The notes beneath the pieces are model-generated. The model was given only the letters and a program-made list of their open reading frames with translations. It did no database searches and was not told the origin of the DNA. Shown here in pieces: positions 21,461 through 30,330 of a DNA stretch of 64,000 bases. The DNA is from Streptomyces regalis. GTDB lineage: Bacteria > Actinomycetota > Actinomycetes > Streptomycetales > Streptomycetaceae. Positions within the stretch are counted from its first letter, which is position 1; each line of letters starts with the position of its first letter. The DNA lies in contig NZ_LLZG01000001.1 of NCBI RefSeq assembly GCF_001509475.1, forward strand, positions 124,001 through 188,000, in the 5' to 3' direction. Both the position numbers and the translations under genes were made by a program.

Positions 21461-21709
21461 ATGAGCGCCGTGCCGCATGCCGAGATCAACCTCGAACTCA
21501 ACGAGCTCTGCGCACCCACCGCCCTCGAACCGGTCCTCGACCAGGTGACCGCACCGACCCGGTACGTGCTCGCCACCAGCGGCAACCTGGGCGCCGACGC
21601 GAAGACCATGGAACAGCTCCGCGCCAACCTCGCCCCGGTAATCGCCCGCAACCCGAACATCCGCTCCCGGCGGACCAGCAAGCCCACCGTCTGCGACGCA
21701 ACCGCCTAG
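21461..21709 (+). CDS. Hypothetical 82-residue protein, possibly the end of a decayed gene
   Basis: The ATG at 21461 opens MSAVPHAEINLELNELCAP and runs 82 codons to a stop that just overlaps the convergent anti-sigma gene. The frame is open leftward to 21194 with protein-like sequence (SPLFPVARRLGLAARM), so this may be the 3' end of a degraded larger gene. No family is recognised and no clear ribosome binding site is present. Confidence 0.3.
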   Translation: MSAVPHAEINLELNELCAPTALEPVLDQVTAPTRYVLATSGNLGADAKTMEQLRANLAPVIARNPNIRSRRTSKPTVCDATA

Positions 21710-22377
21710 CTCGTCGGGAAGCTCGCCGTGGCCAGGAGGCTTCCGTCCGGGCCCATCAGGCGGGCGCCGGTCAGTGTCGTCGGGTCGGTCGCGACCGGCC
21801 CGCCCCAGTATCCGTAGCCGTCCTTGAGCGGGAAGGAACCCATCGGGACCGTCGATCCGTCGGCGTGTACGAGCAGACAGCGCACCGGGCCCCGGCCGTT
21901 CTCGTCCAGGTCGACGGACATGTACACCCAGCCCTCGTCACCGGCATGAGCGTAGATACGACCGACCTCGTGGCCGTCGGAGACCAAGGCCGCCTCCCTC
22001 AGGCCGCCGTCCGTCCGCTGTGAGACCGTCGGTGGCGCCGCCTCGACCGCCGTGCCGATCGTCCATCCGCCGAAACCGCAGGCCAGGGCCGCGGCCACGG
22101 TGGCCGCCGCCAGCCGTAGCCGGTGCCTGCGCCGCTTCGGCACGGGCGCCGCGCCCAGGGCCCGTACGACCCGGCTCTCGAAACCGACCGGCGGCTCGGC
22201 GCCGGGCAGCAGCGCGAGCAGACCGTCGCCGACCAGCGTCAGCCGCTCGACGTGCTCCCGGCACTCCGGGCAGCGGTCCAGATGGGCAACCGCCTCGGCG
22301 CGCTCGTGGGCCGGCAGGACCCCGAGCGCCAGCTCGGCGTCCAGCTCCCGCAGCTGCTCGCACTCCATGCCGCTCAC
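21706..22377 (-). CDS. Anti-sigma factor with zinc-finger (HCC) N-terminus, RskA type
   Basis: A 223-residue protein. The cytoplasmic N-terminal anti-sigma domain has the zinc motif His32-Cys36-Cys39 (HLDRCPEC). A TM helix follows at about residues 87-108 (LRLAAATVAAALACGFGGW), then an extracytoplasmic RskA-like beta domain (DGGLREAALVSDG, PMGSFPLKDGYGYW). It should hold the adjacent ECF sigma at the membrane until a signal triggers proteolysis. The GTG start at 22377 overlaps the sigma stop codon by 4 bp (GTGA), so the two are translationally coupled. Confidence 0.9.
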   Translation of the reverse strand: MSGMECEQLRELDAELALGVLPAHERAEAVAHLDRCPECREHVERLTLVGDGLLALLPGAEPPVGFESRVVRALGAAPVPKRRRHRLRLAAATVAAALACGFGGWTIGTAVEAAPPTVSQRTDGGLREAALVSDGHEVGRIYAHAGDEGWVYMSVDLDENGRGPVRCLLVHADGSTVPMGSFPLKDGYGYWGGPVATDPTTLTGARLMGPDGSLLATASFPTS

Positions 22378-22949
22378 CGCTTCTCCGCCGCTTCAAGGAG
22401 GGCTCGTACTTTGAGCGTCCCGGTCCGGATCCGGGTCTTCGCCGTGCCCAGCGGAACGTCCTCCGCGTCCGCGACCTCCCGCGCCGTCATCCCGTAGATC
22501 CCGGCCATCACCAGGGCCCGCGCCTGCTCCCGGGGCAGTTCCGCCACCGCCCGCCTGACGCGCTCCGCGCTGTCGTCGGCGAGCGCCCGCCGCTCGGGCG
22601 TCTCGGTCACGCTGCCGAGCAGCGCGTCCAGGTCCTCCGGGGCGACCGGGCTCACCCGCCGGGCCCGTACCGCGTCGATCGCGAGGTTGTGCGCGATCGC
22701 CGTCAGCCAGGACCGTACGGAGCCGCGCCGGGGGTCGTACACCTGTGCGTGCCGCCAGGCCCGCTCGAAGGTCTGCTGGGCTACGTCCTCGGCGAGCTGG
22801 GTGTCGCCGACGACGGCGATGGCCACGCCGAAAACCGTGCGCTGGAAGCGGCGCACGAACGCGACGGCGAACTCCGGATCGTCCGTCGTCAGACCGGTGA
22901 GCAGTGCCTCGTCGGGGACCCGCCCGAGGGAGAGGCCCATGCGCCACAT
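22374..22949 (-). CDS. ECF sigma factor (SigK-like group)
   Basis: A 191-residue sigma-70 family protein: region 2 (EDVAQQTFERAWRHAQVYD, then GSVRSWLTAIAHNLAIDAVR) and region 4 (LPREQARALVMAGIYGMTAREVADAEDVPLGTAKTRI). Coupling to a RskA-type anti-sigma points to the SigK-like group that answers envelope or redox stress. It is divergent from the cupredoxin lipoprotein gene, which may be one of its targets. Confidence 0.92.
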   Translation of the reverse strand: MWRMGLSLGRVPDEALLTGLTTDDPEFAVAFVRRFQRTVFGVAIAVVGDTQLAEDVAQQTFERAWRHAQVYDPRRGSVRSWLTAIAHNLAIDAVRARRVSPVAPEDLDALLGSVTETPERRALADDSAERVRRAVAELPREQARALVMAGIYGMTAREVADAEDVPLGTAKTRIRTGTLKVRALLEAAEKR

Positions 22950-23082
22950 ACCAGGGATACGTTCCGCCGCCCGGAAGGGATTGCCTTACGTCCATTCTCC
23001 GCCCGCGCGATCCCGCGGGCCGCAATCCTTCGGCCCGGCAGCGTCGTACCCCTTGCGGGGGGACGACCCGGAGGACCGACTC

Positions 23083-23547
23083 ATGACCACCCCGCACATC
23101 CGCCGCCGCGTGCTCCTGGGCGTGGCCGCCGGCGGTCTGACCGCTCTGCTCGCCGCCTGTGGAGGCGGCGGCAACGGCAGCAGCAGTAACGACGACAGCA
23201 CCAGCAACAGCACCGGCAAGGGCACTCAGGTCACGGCCGAGCTGTCCGACTTCCGCATCAAGCTCTCGACGGAGAAGTTCCAGCCCGGCCAGTACACCTT
23301 CACCGCGAAGAACACGGGCTCGCACGACCACGCCCTGGAGATCGAGGGTCCCGGCGGCGAGGACCGCAGCAAGACGCTCGAGCCGGGTCAGTCCACGACC
23401 CTCACGGTGACGCTGAAGTCCGGCTCGTACGAGGTCTACTGCCCGGTCGACGGACACAAGGACCGCGGCATGGAGACGGACATCACCGTCGGCGGAGCCC
23501 CGGCACCGTCCGACGACAACGACACCTCTCCGGGCAATGGCTACTGA
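23083..23547 (+). CDS. Cupredoxin (blue-copper) lipoprotein
   Basis: A 154-residue lipoprotein: basic start RRRVLLGVAAGG, lipobox LLAAC (Cys near residue 25), a Gly/Ser/Asp linker, and a plastocyanin-like domain. Copper ligands are visible: His in SHDHALEIEG, then CPVDGHKDRGM giving Cys, His and Met in type-1 order. It should carry electrons or bind copper outside the membrane. ATG 23083 has GGAGG-like sequence upstream; the longer open frame is rejected. It is followed by an overlapping membrane-protein gene. Confidence 0.87.
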   Translation: MTTPHIRRRVLLGVAAGGLTALLAACGGGGNGSSSNDDSTSNSTGKGTQVTAELSDFRIKLSTEKFQPGQYTFTAKNTGSHDHALEIEGPGGEDRSKTLEPGQSTTLTVTLKSGSYEVYCPVDGHKDRGMETDITVGGAPAPSDDNDTSPGNGY

Positions 23548-23944
23548 CGGAGCGGCCGCGAGGCTCGTCCTGCGCCTGGCCGGCGCCGGGCTGACGGCGG
23601 CGATGGCCGCGATCCATCTGCGCCTGTGGGCCGAGGGCTACCGGGATCTCGCCACCATCGGGCCGCTCTTCCTGCTCAACGGCGTCGTCGGCCTCCTGCT
23701 CGCCCTGGCGCTGCTGGTCACGCCCGTGCGCGGGCTCGGCCCGGTCGCCGCCGTCACCGCGCTGTTCACGGCCGGCACGCTGGGCGCACTGTTCCTGAGC
23801 CTCACCACGGGCCTGTTCGGATTCAACGAGTACCTCGACGCGGAGCTGGTCCGCCCGACCCTGTACGTCGAGACGGCGGGAGTGGTCGTCCTGACGACCC
23901 TGGCGGTGACGGCCTTCAGCCACCGCCACCGTCAGCGACGCTAG
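23537..23944 (+). CDS. Four-TM membrane protein next to cupredoxin
   Basis: A 135-residue protein with four hydrophobic segments (about residues 11-30, 40-61, 67-92 and 107-126) and an Arg/His tail. It overlaps the end of the cupredoxin gene by 11 bp, so they are co-transcribed and coupled. It might pair with the cupredoxin in electron transfer or copper handling, but nothing in the sequence proves this. Confidence 0.7.
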   Translation: MATDGAAARLVLRLAGAGLTAAMAAIHLRLWAEGYRDLATIGPLFLLNGVVGLLLALALLVTPVRGLGPVAAVTALFTAGTLGALFLSLTTGLFGFNEYLDAELVRPTLYVETAGVVVLTTLAVTAFSHRHRQRR

Positions 23945-23990
23945 CCAGTGCCGCATCCGGCAAGGTTCGCCCTGTTGTCGGCCGGCGGTG

Positions 23991-24428
23991 TCAGCCCGTG
24001 CTGAGTAGCGCGGTTGGCTCGGCCTCGAGTTGGTGGTCGGCCCAGACGTAGCTTTCGGGCAGCAGATCGGTGATGAGGACGGTTCGGATGCGATCGCCTT
24101 CGCCGACGATGACTTTGAGGGCGGGGAAGTAGTCGAGAAGGACCTGACGGCACCGGCCGCACGGGGGAACAACCCCGCGGTCGCGGTCGCCCACGGCGAC
24201 GATTGTGTCCAGCTCGTAGGCGCCCTGGGCGGCTGCCGCGCCGACGAGGACCAGCTCAGCGCAGGGGCCTCCGGTGAAGTGGTAGGCGTTCACCGCGGTG
24301 ACGATCCGGCCGTCCTGGGCACGGGCCGCGGCTGCCATGGTGTGGTTGTCGCCCCGGCACCGCGTGCGAGCGACTTCAGCCGCGGCCTGGATGAGTTCGT
24401 GGTCGACGGCTCGGGTTTGCGTGGTCAT
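23991..24428 (-). CDS. Blasticidin-S deaminase-like cytidine deaminase
   Basis: A 145-residue deaminase. The active site is Cys56-Ala-Glu58 in YHFTGGPCAEL and Cys90/Cys93 in PPCGRCRQVLLDYFP. The stretch from NAYHFTGGPCAEL to RCRQVLLD, and the late LLPESYVW, are very close to fungal blasticidin-S deaminase (VNVYHFTGGPCAEL; LLPSGYVW), closer than to housekeeping cytidine deaminase. It may detoxify cytosine nucleoside antibiotics such as blasticidin S; ordinary cytidine deamination is the alternative. It stands alone on the minus strand. Confidence 0.85.
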   Translation of the reverse strand: MTTQTRAVDHELIQAAAEVARTRCRGDNHTMAAAARAQDGRIVTAVNAYHFTGGPCAELVLVGAAAAQGAYELDTIVAVGDRDRGVVPPCGRCRQVLLDYFPALKVIVGEGDRIRTVLITDLLPESYVWADHQLEAEPTALLSTG

Positions 24429-24628
24429 CTTCTCTGCCTTCGTCGGGTGTCAGGCGACGTTGGCCTGCGTAACGAGGGTGTGCAAGCGAATATCTGCGGT
24501 GTGCTTGTTCCGCCGGCACGATCGCGATGCGGACCTTGCGCGGGTAGCGGCTACGCAGACATGTGACCGTGGAGTACGTCGTACGATCCACCCCGTTCGT
24601 CGGTCGGCGATCAAGCGATGGGGGAGTC

Positions 24629-26769
24629 GTGGACGGGCTGCGGCAGTCGGATCCGCGCCGGATCGGTCCGTACAAAGTGGTGGGCAGGCTCGGCGCGGGC
24701 GGCATGGGCGAGGTGTATCTGGCCGAGTCCCGGCCGGGGCTCCGGCTCGCCGTCAAGGTGGTGCGTACCGAGCACGCCCAGGACCGTATGTTCCGAGCCC
24801 GCTTCCGGCAGGAGGTACGGGCTGCACAGACGGTCGGCGGCACCGGTACGTACACCGCGCGCGTTGTCGACGCCGACATCGAGGCCGAACGTCCATGGAT
24901 GGCAACGGAGTTCGTCGAAGGGCCGAACCTGCGGGAAGCGGTGCTGGACCACGGACCACTCCCCGAGGACGCGGTCCTCACCCTCGCGGCGGCGCTCGGC
25001 GAGGCACTCGATGCGATTCACGGCAAGGGCATGGTCCACCGCGACCTCAAGCCGTCCAACATCCTCCTCGCGCCGGACGGCCCGCGCGTGATCGACTTCG
25101 GGATCGTACGGGCCCTGGAGGCGACCTCGCTGACCAGGACCGGCACCATCGTCGGCTCGGTCGGCTACGTCTCGCCGGAGCAGATCCGCAATGGCGCCGA
25201 GGTGGGCATGGCCAGCGACGTCTTCTCGCTGGGCGCGGTCCTCGCGTACGCCTCCAGTGCCGTGAGCCCTTCGGCGAGGGTCATGACTCGGTGATCCTGC
25301 TGCGGATCCTGACCCGGGACTTCGATCTGACCGGGGTGCCGAAGCGGGTGCTGCCGCTGGTCGAGTCCTGCCTGGGCGCCGAGCCGGCGGAACGGCCCAC
25401 CCCGCGGGCCGTGGTCGAGGCCGTGGGCCACACCGGCCGCTCACTGCGGGACAGCACCCGCCCGGGCTGGCCGGCCTTCACCGCGGACGGTCCGGAGGGC
25501 GGCGAAGGGTGGCTTCCCGACCGGGACGCCGGTCAGGCCCGAAGTCGCGTCGAGTATGTCGCTCCGGCCACGGCGGTCAGTGAGCCTTCGGTGGCGGATG
25601 TTCCGACCGAGCCCGGCGGTACCGGGCGGGGGCCGTCACGCCGCCGCCTCCTGGCGATCGCCTCGGGCGGCTTGCTGGCCTCCGGGGGCGGTGTCGGTGG
25701 CTTCCTCTTCACACGGGACCCCGATGGCCGGTCCTCCGGCGGCAGTGCCTCGAAGTCCCCGTCCGCGAAGGGCAGTTCCGCTCCTCGGCCGACGGTGGCC
25801 TGGCGGTACGAGAGCGGGCAACTGGATGCGGCGGGCGGGCCGTGTGTGGGTGTGTCGTCGGACGGTGGTGTGCTGTACACAGCCATCGACAGCGGCACCG
25901 TATGCGCCGTTTCCGCCGAGGGCGAGGAACTGTGGCGGATCCGACTCCAAGGGGGAGGGGCGTCGACGCCGGTCGTCACCTCGGACGCGGTCTTCTGCAC
26001 CACATGGGGCGGATACGAGGAAGCCCCTTGGTCCCTGCTCTGCGCGGTGGACCTCAAGGGCCGGCTCCTGTGGAGCAGGAGCCTGGGAGAGCACGGCTCC
26101 ATGCCGGTCCTCGCCGGTGATGCCGTGGTCGTGAGGGCGGGGAGTACCGACGCGGGCGAGCTGCGGGCCTACTCGGCCGACGGCAGTGTGCTGTGGCGCA
26201 GAACGACTCCCGGCGGGGTGACCACCGACCCGCTGGTGGCCGACGGCGTGGTCTACACGGGCACGTACGGCGACCGCCTGGTGGCCCTGGACGCGGCCGA
26301 CGGAACCATGCTCTGGTCCGTGTCCGCCGGGGCCGACGTCAACAGCCCCACACTGGTCGGTGGCCGGACCCTGGTGACCACGTCGGGCACCGAGCCGCGG
26401 CTGCAGGGCTTCGACCTGGATGGCAACAAGATCTGGAGCAGCGCGGAACTGGGCGAGGCGCTGGGATGCGTCGCGGTGGCTTCACTGGGGGTCGTCGAGA
26501 TCGGGGGCACTCTTACGGCGATCAAGGCCGACGGCTCCGAAGCATGGACGTACGAGAGCGGCGCGGAGTGGCTCCCCGGACTGGCCGTCGCAGACGAGAC
26601 GATCTATGTGCAGACCGACAAGGCAGTCCATGCTCTCGGACGGGACGGCAAGCGCCGCTGGTCGGTGCCGGTCGACACCGCAGAGTCCATGGTGGTCCCG
26701 GCGCCCCACGGCACCCGCCTCTACGTCAACACACTCCAGAGCATTACGGCCCTGGACCTCAAGGCATAG
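24629..26769 (+). pseudogene. Ser/Thr protein kinase with PQQ-type beta-propeller sensor, one frameshift
   Basis: The N-terminal frame (GTG 24629) has a full kinase start: GAGGMGEVYLA, AVKVV lysine, HRDLKPSN, DFG, GSVGYVSPEQ and ASDVFSLGAVLAYA. It then runs into a stop at 25294. The continuation (REPFGEGHDSVILLR) is in another frame from about 25260 to 26769 and holds the end of the kinase C-lobe, a basic plus hydrophobic segment (RRRLLAIASGGLLASGGG) that should span the membrane, and PQQ-like repeats (WRYESGQLDAAGG; YSADGSVLWRR; LVALDAADGTMLW). One added base in the AGTGCCGTGAG stretch around 25256-25266 would restore a 713-residue receptor kinase. Sequencing error or recent mutation are both possible. 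Confidence 0.85.
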
Positions 26770-26959
26770 CTGAGCAGGTCGGACGAAGTCCGCTGTGGTT
26801 CGGCAGCGCCGCAAGCCACGACGGTGCCGCAGATGATTGACGGCACAGCGCGGCACTTCCAGCGGAGCGCTCAGCTGTCCAGGCTGATGGCGAAGGCGGC
26901 GTCGATTGGGTGCGACGGTCGCCGAAGCCACGGCGCCGCCAGCGCCAACTGGACCGGCT

Positions 26960-27291
26960 ACTGGGGTAAGCAAGGCCAACACGTATCGGGCATTCGCACG
27001 GATGCTGGCCGACGACGCTGGAAGGCCCCCTCGACTGGCCGAGCGCGACCGTCGTGAGCGGGGGCACTGATGGCCGCCGGTCTGGTCGACCGTTTGCAGG
27101 TGACGCTCTTCCCTGTCATCACCGGTCAGACCGGGCTGGATCCGATCTTCCAGGGTGCGGCCGACTTCGACCTGGAGCTGGTCGAGAACCGGACGCTCGA
27201 CGGTCACATCCAAGAGCTCATCTACCGGCCCACCCTCCTCCCCCACAGCGAGCAGGAGAGGAGCGCCGGTCATGGCACGGGACGGGCATGA
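26960..27291 (+). pseudogene. RibD C-terminal-domain (dihydrofolate reductase-like) remnant
   Basis: Fragments in different frames align to one RibD-C type reductase: VSKANTYRAFARML near 26965-27005, TLEGPLDWPSATVVSG near 27020-27055, then an open 73-codon piece from 27070 (AGLVDRLQVTLFPVITGQTG, PIFQGAADFDLELVENRTLDG) that is the usual C-terminus. Internal sequence is missing between them. The protein would be about 180-190 residues when intact. Nonfunctional as it stands. Confidence 0.6.
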
Positions 27292-27484
27292 CCGGCTACG
27301 GCTGGCCGCGATCGCCGTACTGCTTCTCGGGCCCGCGGCGGGACTGCTGTGGGTCCCCTGGTACGCCGGTGCTGAGCCGCGGCTGGCCGGGACGCCGTTC
27401 TTCTACTGGTACCGGCTCGCCTGGGTGCCGGGGTGCGGGCTGTGCCTGCTCGCCGCGTACGCGCTGACGGACCGACATCGCTGA
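27272..27484 (+). CDS. DUF3311 small membrane protein, orphan
   Basis: A 70-residue protein with two TM helices (LAAIAVLLLGPAAGLLWVPW and FYWYRLAWVPGCGLCLLAAY). The pattern PFFYWYRLAWV is typical of DUF3311 proteins, which normally precede a sodium:solute symporter gene and probably assist it. Here no symporter follows; decayed sequence does. GAGAGGAG lies before ATG 27272. It may be a leftover of a broken transporter locus. Confidence 0.7.
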   Translation: MARDGHDRLRLAAIAVLLLGPAAGLLWVPWYAGAEPRLAGTPFFYWYRLAWVPGCGLCLLAAYALTDRHR

Positions 27485-27752
27485 TCCACGCTCCCGTTCT
27501 GCCGGGTTGGACCTGTGCTTGCGGCGCAGATGGGCCTCGTCGCATTCGCGCTGCTCGCGATCGCCCACCGACACACCCCCGCCCTTGTGGCTGGAGCCGA
27601 CCGGACCCGGGTTGTAACGAGCGCATAACCCTACACGAAGGTGTCGTTGCAGTGACGGCCGAGCCAACCAGTTCATGCTGACCGGCTTTTGACCCTCGTT
27701 AGTTTCGCTGGCAACCGGATCTTCGAACTCTTTCGCAAGAGGCGAGCCAACC

Positions 27753-27940
27753 ATTGACCCCGACCCGGCCTGGACACCGCTGCACGTCACCCCCGCGCAT
27801 CCGGACTACCCGAGGGACCACAACAGCTACTCGGGCGCGGCGGAGGCCGTGCTGTCGGCGCTCGTGGGGCCACGTACCACCACGTTCGATGCCCGGGTCT
27901 TCTCCGGCATCCACACCAGGTAGGCAGACGAGGCCCTGGT
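27753..27940 (+). pseudogene. Vanadium-dependent haloperoxidase (PAP2) remnant
   Basis: From 27753 the frame reads DPDPAWTPLHVTPAHPDYP, then SYSGAAEAVLSALVGPRTTTF, then DARVFSGIHTR and a stop at 27921. Past the stop the same frame continues ADEALVM. These pieces match the core of vanadium haloperoxidase/PAP2 proteins, in which the motif is PSGHS (here PRDHN) and a long stretch separates TTF from DARVFSGIH. So the gene has lost its N-terminus, an internal block and its C-terminus. Confidence 0.6.
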
Positions 27941-27972
27941 GATGGCTCAATTTCCGGGTGTCGGTGTCGTGG

Positions 27973-30018
27973 CTAGGTTTTGACCGCCACCGCCTCGTCC
28001 GGCATCCGCGTTGCCGGCCCGCCCGGCCCGCGGCCGGCGAAGCGCATGGCGATGCATGCCCCCAGGTACAGCGTGGCGACGACCAGCAGCAGTGCCTGAT
28101 AGCCCGTCACCAGGGCCAGGTACTCGAGCGCGCCCCCGGTCAGGGCGCCCAGCAGGTTCGCGCCGAACGCGGACGTCGGGTCGGGGGCCAGCGCGAGGCG
28201 GTCGGAGAAGATGAGGTTGGCACAGAAGATGGGCGCGAAGGCCAGGGCGATGGCCGCGGCGAGCCGGCCGGCGGCGGGCAGCGAGAGCACGGCCTGCGCC
28301 GGAACGAGCCAGGCCACCGCGAGTGAGCCGAAGAGCAGGATCTGCAGCAACAGCAGGTTCACCCGCCGCACCCTGCGTCGGACCTCGACCGCAGCAAGGA
28401 CGGAGAGCAGAACACCGAAGAAGACGAGGGCGTTGACCAGCCACGTCGTACCGAAGAACAGCGCGAAGCCGATCACGTTCTTCGTTTCGAGCAGCATGAA
28501 GGCCGCGCCCAGCAGGAACATGTCGGTGTAGCGGAACGTGCTTCGGATACGCACCCCGGTCAGGCGCACCGACAGCAGCGTCACCAGCAGGATCGCGCCC
28601 AGGGCGCCCAGGTAGAGCGTGGGGATGCTCCGGTGCAGCAGATACGGGAAGGGGTGGTCGTCGCTCGCGGCCGCCGGGACCGGCCCGCTGGGCTGCCAGA
28701 TCTGCTTGCAGGACTGGTCGCCGGGGGCCATTCCGGCCACCAGCACCGCCGCGTTCCGTTTGAACGTCGTCATACATGGGGCGTGGCCGTAGAGGGTGTC
28801 GAGGTCACCGGCGAAGCGGTCGACGAGCCAGCTCTTGCGATAGTAGTTGTACATCGCGAACGCGCCGTTCGGCGTCAGGTGGTCGCGGGCGGCCTCGAAC
28901 GCCTGACGGGTGAACAGGTAGCTCTCCAGCCGCAGATTGCTCGCGCCTGACACCAGGGTCAGAGAGTCCGGGAGCGCCAGGATGACGAGGTCGTACTTGG
29001 TGTTCGTCCGCTCCAGGAACGCCCGTCCGTCGTCGATGTGGACGTGCACCCTTGGGTCGTCGTACGGCCTGGCCGGGTGCAGCTGTGCGCCGATCTCCTG
29101 CAGGCGGGGATCGATCTCGACCGCGTCCACGCGCTGTGCCCCGTGCGCCAGTGCGACCGCGACGTCATTGCCGTTGCCGGCCCCGATGACCAGCACGCGC
29201 TTGTGCGGGTTGCGGGGGGTTTGCTCGTACGCCTGCCGGTAGGGCGAGTTTTCCCGCATCAGCACCGGCAGTGGCGCGGTGCTCTGGTGCGGGACGCCGT
29301 TGGCGGAGATGTAGGAGGTCCGCGTGGTGGTCGGTGAGGCCTTGAGCTGGATCTTGTAGTACGGCGACCAGGAGATGCCGGTTGTCGTCGTTTCCAGGAA
29401 CAGCGCGGCGACCATCGCCGTGAGAGGGATGCCGTACAGCAGCGTGTTGCGGCGCCCGCCGAGGATCAGCAGGGCCGCGGCGGCGAGTACGCCCCACACG
29501 ACCGAGGGGGCGCGGAGCCAGGACAGTACGGCGAAGGAGACCGAGCCGGTGATGCTGCCGAGCAGGTCGTAGCGGTAGGCATCGAGAGAGGGGAGTTGGC
29601 GGAAGAGGTCGGCGGTGATCTTGCCGATCCCGGCCATGATCACTGCGGTCAGCAGGAAGATGGCCGGCAGGGTCACCCACTGGGGCAGGCCGGTGGTCTT
29701 CACGGCGGTGAAGTAGATGACCTCGCTGCTGCTCTGACGCACCTGCACCGGGTACGCGCGTACCAGGATGACGAGAAGCGCGAGCGGGATCGGCGTCCAG
29801 CGTTTGAGCCACTGTCCGCGTGCGGCGGGGATCAGGAACCCGATGCCGATGCCGAGAAACGACCCCAGCAGGATGAAGTTCGAAAAGTAGCTGAGGTGGA
29901 CGACGTTGGCGCCCGCCCATCTGATCAGCGCCAGCTCGACGAAGAGCATGGTGGTGCTGGCCAGCACGAGCCTCCAGCGCAGCGAGCTTTCTGTTTGCCC
30001 GGATTTGGTCAGCTTCAT
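27973..30018 (-). CDS. Spermidine synthase-like methyltransferase-fold integral membrane protein
   Basis: A 681-residue protein. About seven TM helices come first (residues 16-210, including LVLASTTMLFVELALIRWAG), then a spermidine-synthase-like Rossmann domain with the SAM/decarboxylated-SAM motif VLVIGAGNGND (275-285) and acidic VDAVEIDPRL, then about seven more helices (500-660). SpeE-like proteins fused to membrane domains are widespread in actinobacteria; the reaction is unknown and they need not make polyamines. It is intact although flanked by decayed genes on both sides. Confidence 0.8.
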   Translation of the reverse strand: MKLTKSGQTESSLRWRLVLASTTMLFVELALIRWAGANVVHLSYFSNFILLGSFLGIGIGFLIPAARGQWLKRWTPIPLALLVILVRAYPVQVRQSSSEVIYFTAVKTTGLPQWVTLPAIFLLTAVIMAGIGKITADLFRQLPSLDAYRYDLLGSITGSVSFAVLSWLRAPSVVWGVLAAAALLILGGRRNTLLYGIPLTAMVAALFLETTTTGISWSPYYKIQLKASPTTTRTSYISANGVPHQSTAPLPVLMRENSPYRQAYEQTPRNPHKRVLVIGAGNGNDVAVALAHGAQRVDAVEIDPRLQEIGAQLHPARPYDDPRVHVHIDDGRAFLERTNTKYDLVILALPDSLTLVSGASNLRLESYLFTRQAFEAARDHLTPNGAFAMYNYYRKSWLVDRFAGDLDTLYGHAPCMTTFKRNAAVLVAGMAPGDQSCKQIWQPSGPVPAAASDDHPFPYLLHRSIPTLYLGALGAILLVTLLSVRLTGVRIRSTFRYTDMFLLGAAFMLLETKNVIGFALFFGTTWLVNALVFFGVLLSVLAAVEVRRRVRRVNLLLLQILLFGSLAVAWLVPAQAVLSLPAAGRLAAAIALAFAPIFCANLIFSDRLALAPDPTSAFGANLLGALTGGALEYLALVTGYQALLLVVATLYLGACIAMRFAGRGPGGPATRMPDEAVAVKT

Positions 30019-30038
30019 GCCGATTCACGGTGCCAGTT

Positions 30039-30330
30039 TCAGGTCGGTGAGTCGAGGTGCCTTGCCGGTGTGCGGGGGACATTGGTCAGGGGCGGGGGCG
30101 GTCCCTTGGTGGTCAGGGCGTGGAGTTGGAACAGCAGCGGGGCGCCGGCGATGGCCTCGGGCTTGGGCGGCAGGACGAACAGGCCGCGGAACCGACGGAG
30201 ACGGTGGAGCAGTAGTCGTAGCCGACACCGAAGACGTTGCGGGCGAAGGTGTTGGTGATGCCTAGCCCCCACTACTTGCCCGGTGATCACCGTGAAGGCG
30301 CCCAGGTGGAACAAGGGGCCGCTCAGCGCA
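30039..30330 (-). pseudogene. Probable respiratory nitrate reductase gamma (NarI) remnant
   Basis: On the minus strand, frames read PLFHLGAFTVITGQVVG, then in another frame TNTFARNVFGVGYDYCSTVS, then RGLFVLPPKPEAIAGAPLLF with QLHAL. The order matches the middle of actinobacterial NarI (membrane helix with a haem His, then GYDYRxTVxxWxRGLF and an AP..FQLH helix). The frame changes twice in about 250 bp and both ends are missing. Assignment is from motif order only. Confidence 0.4.
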
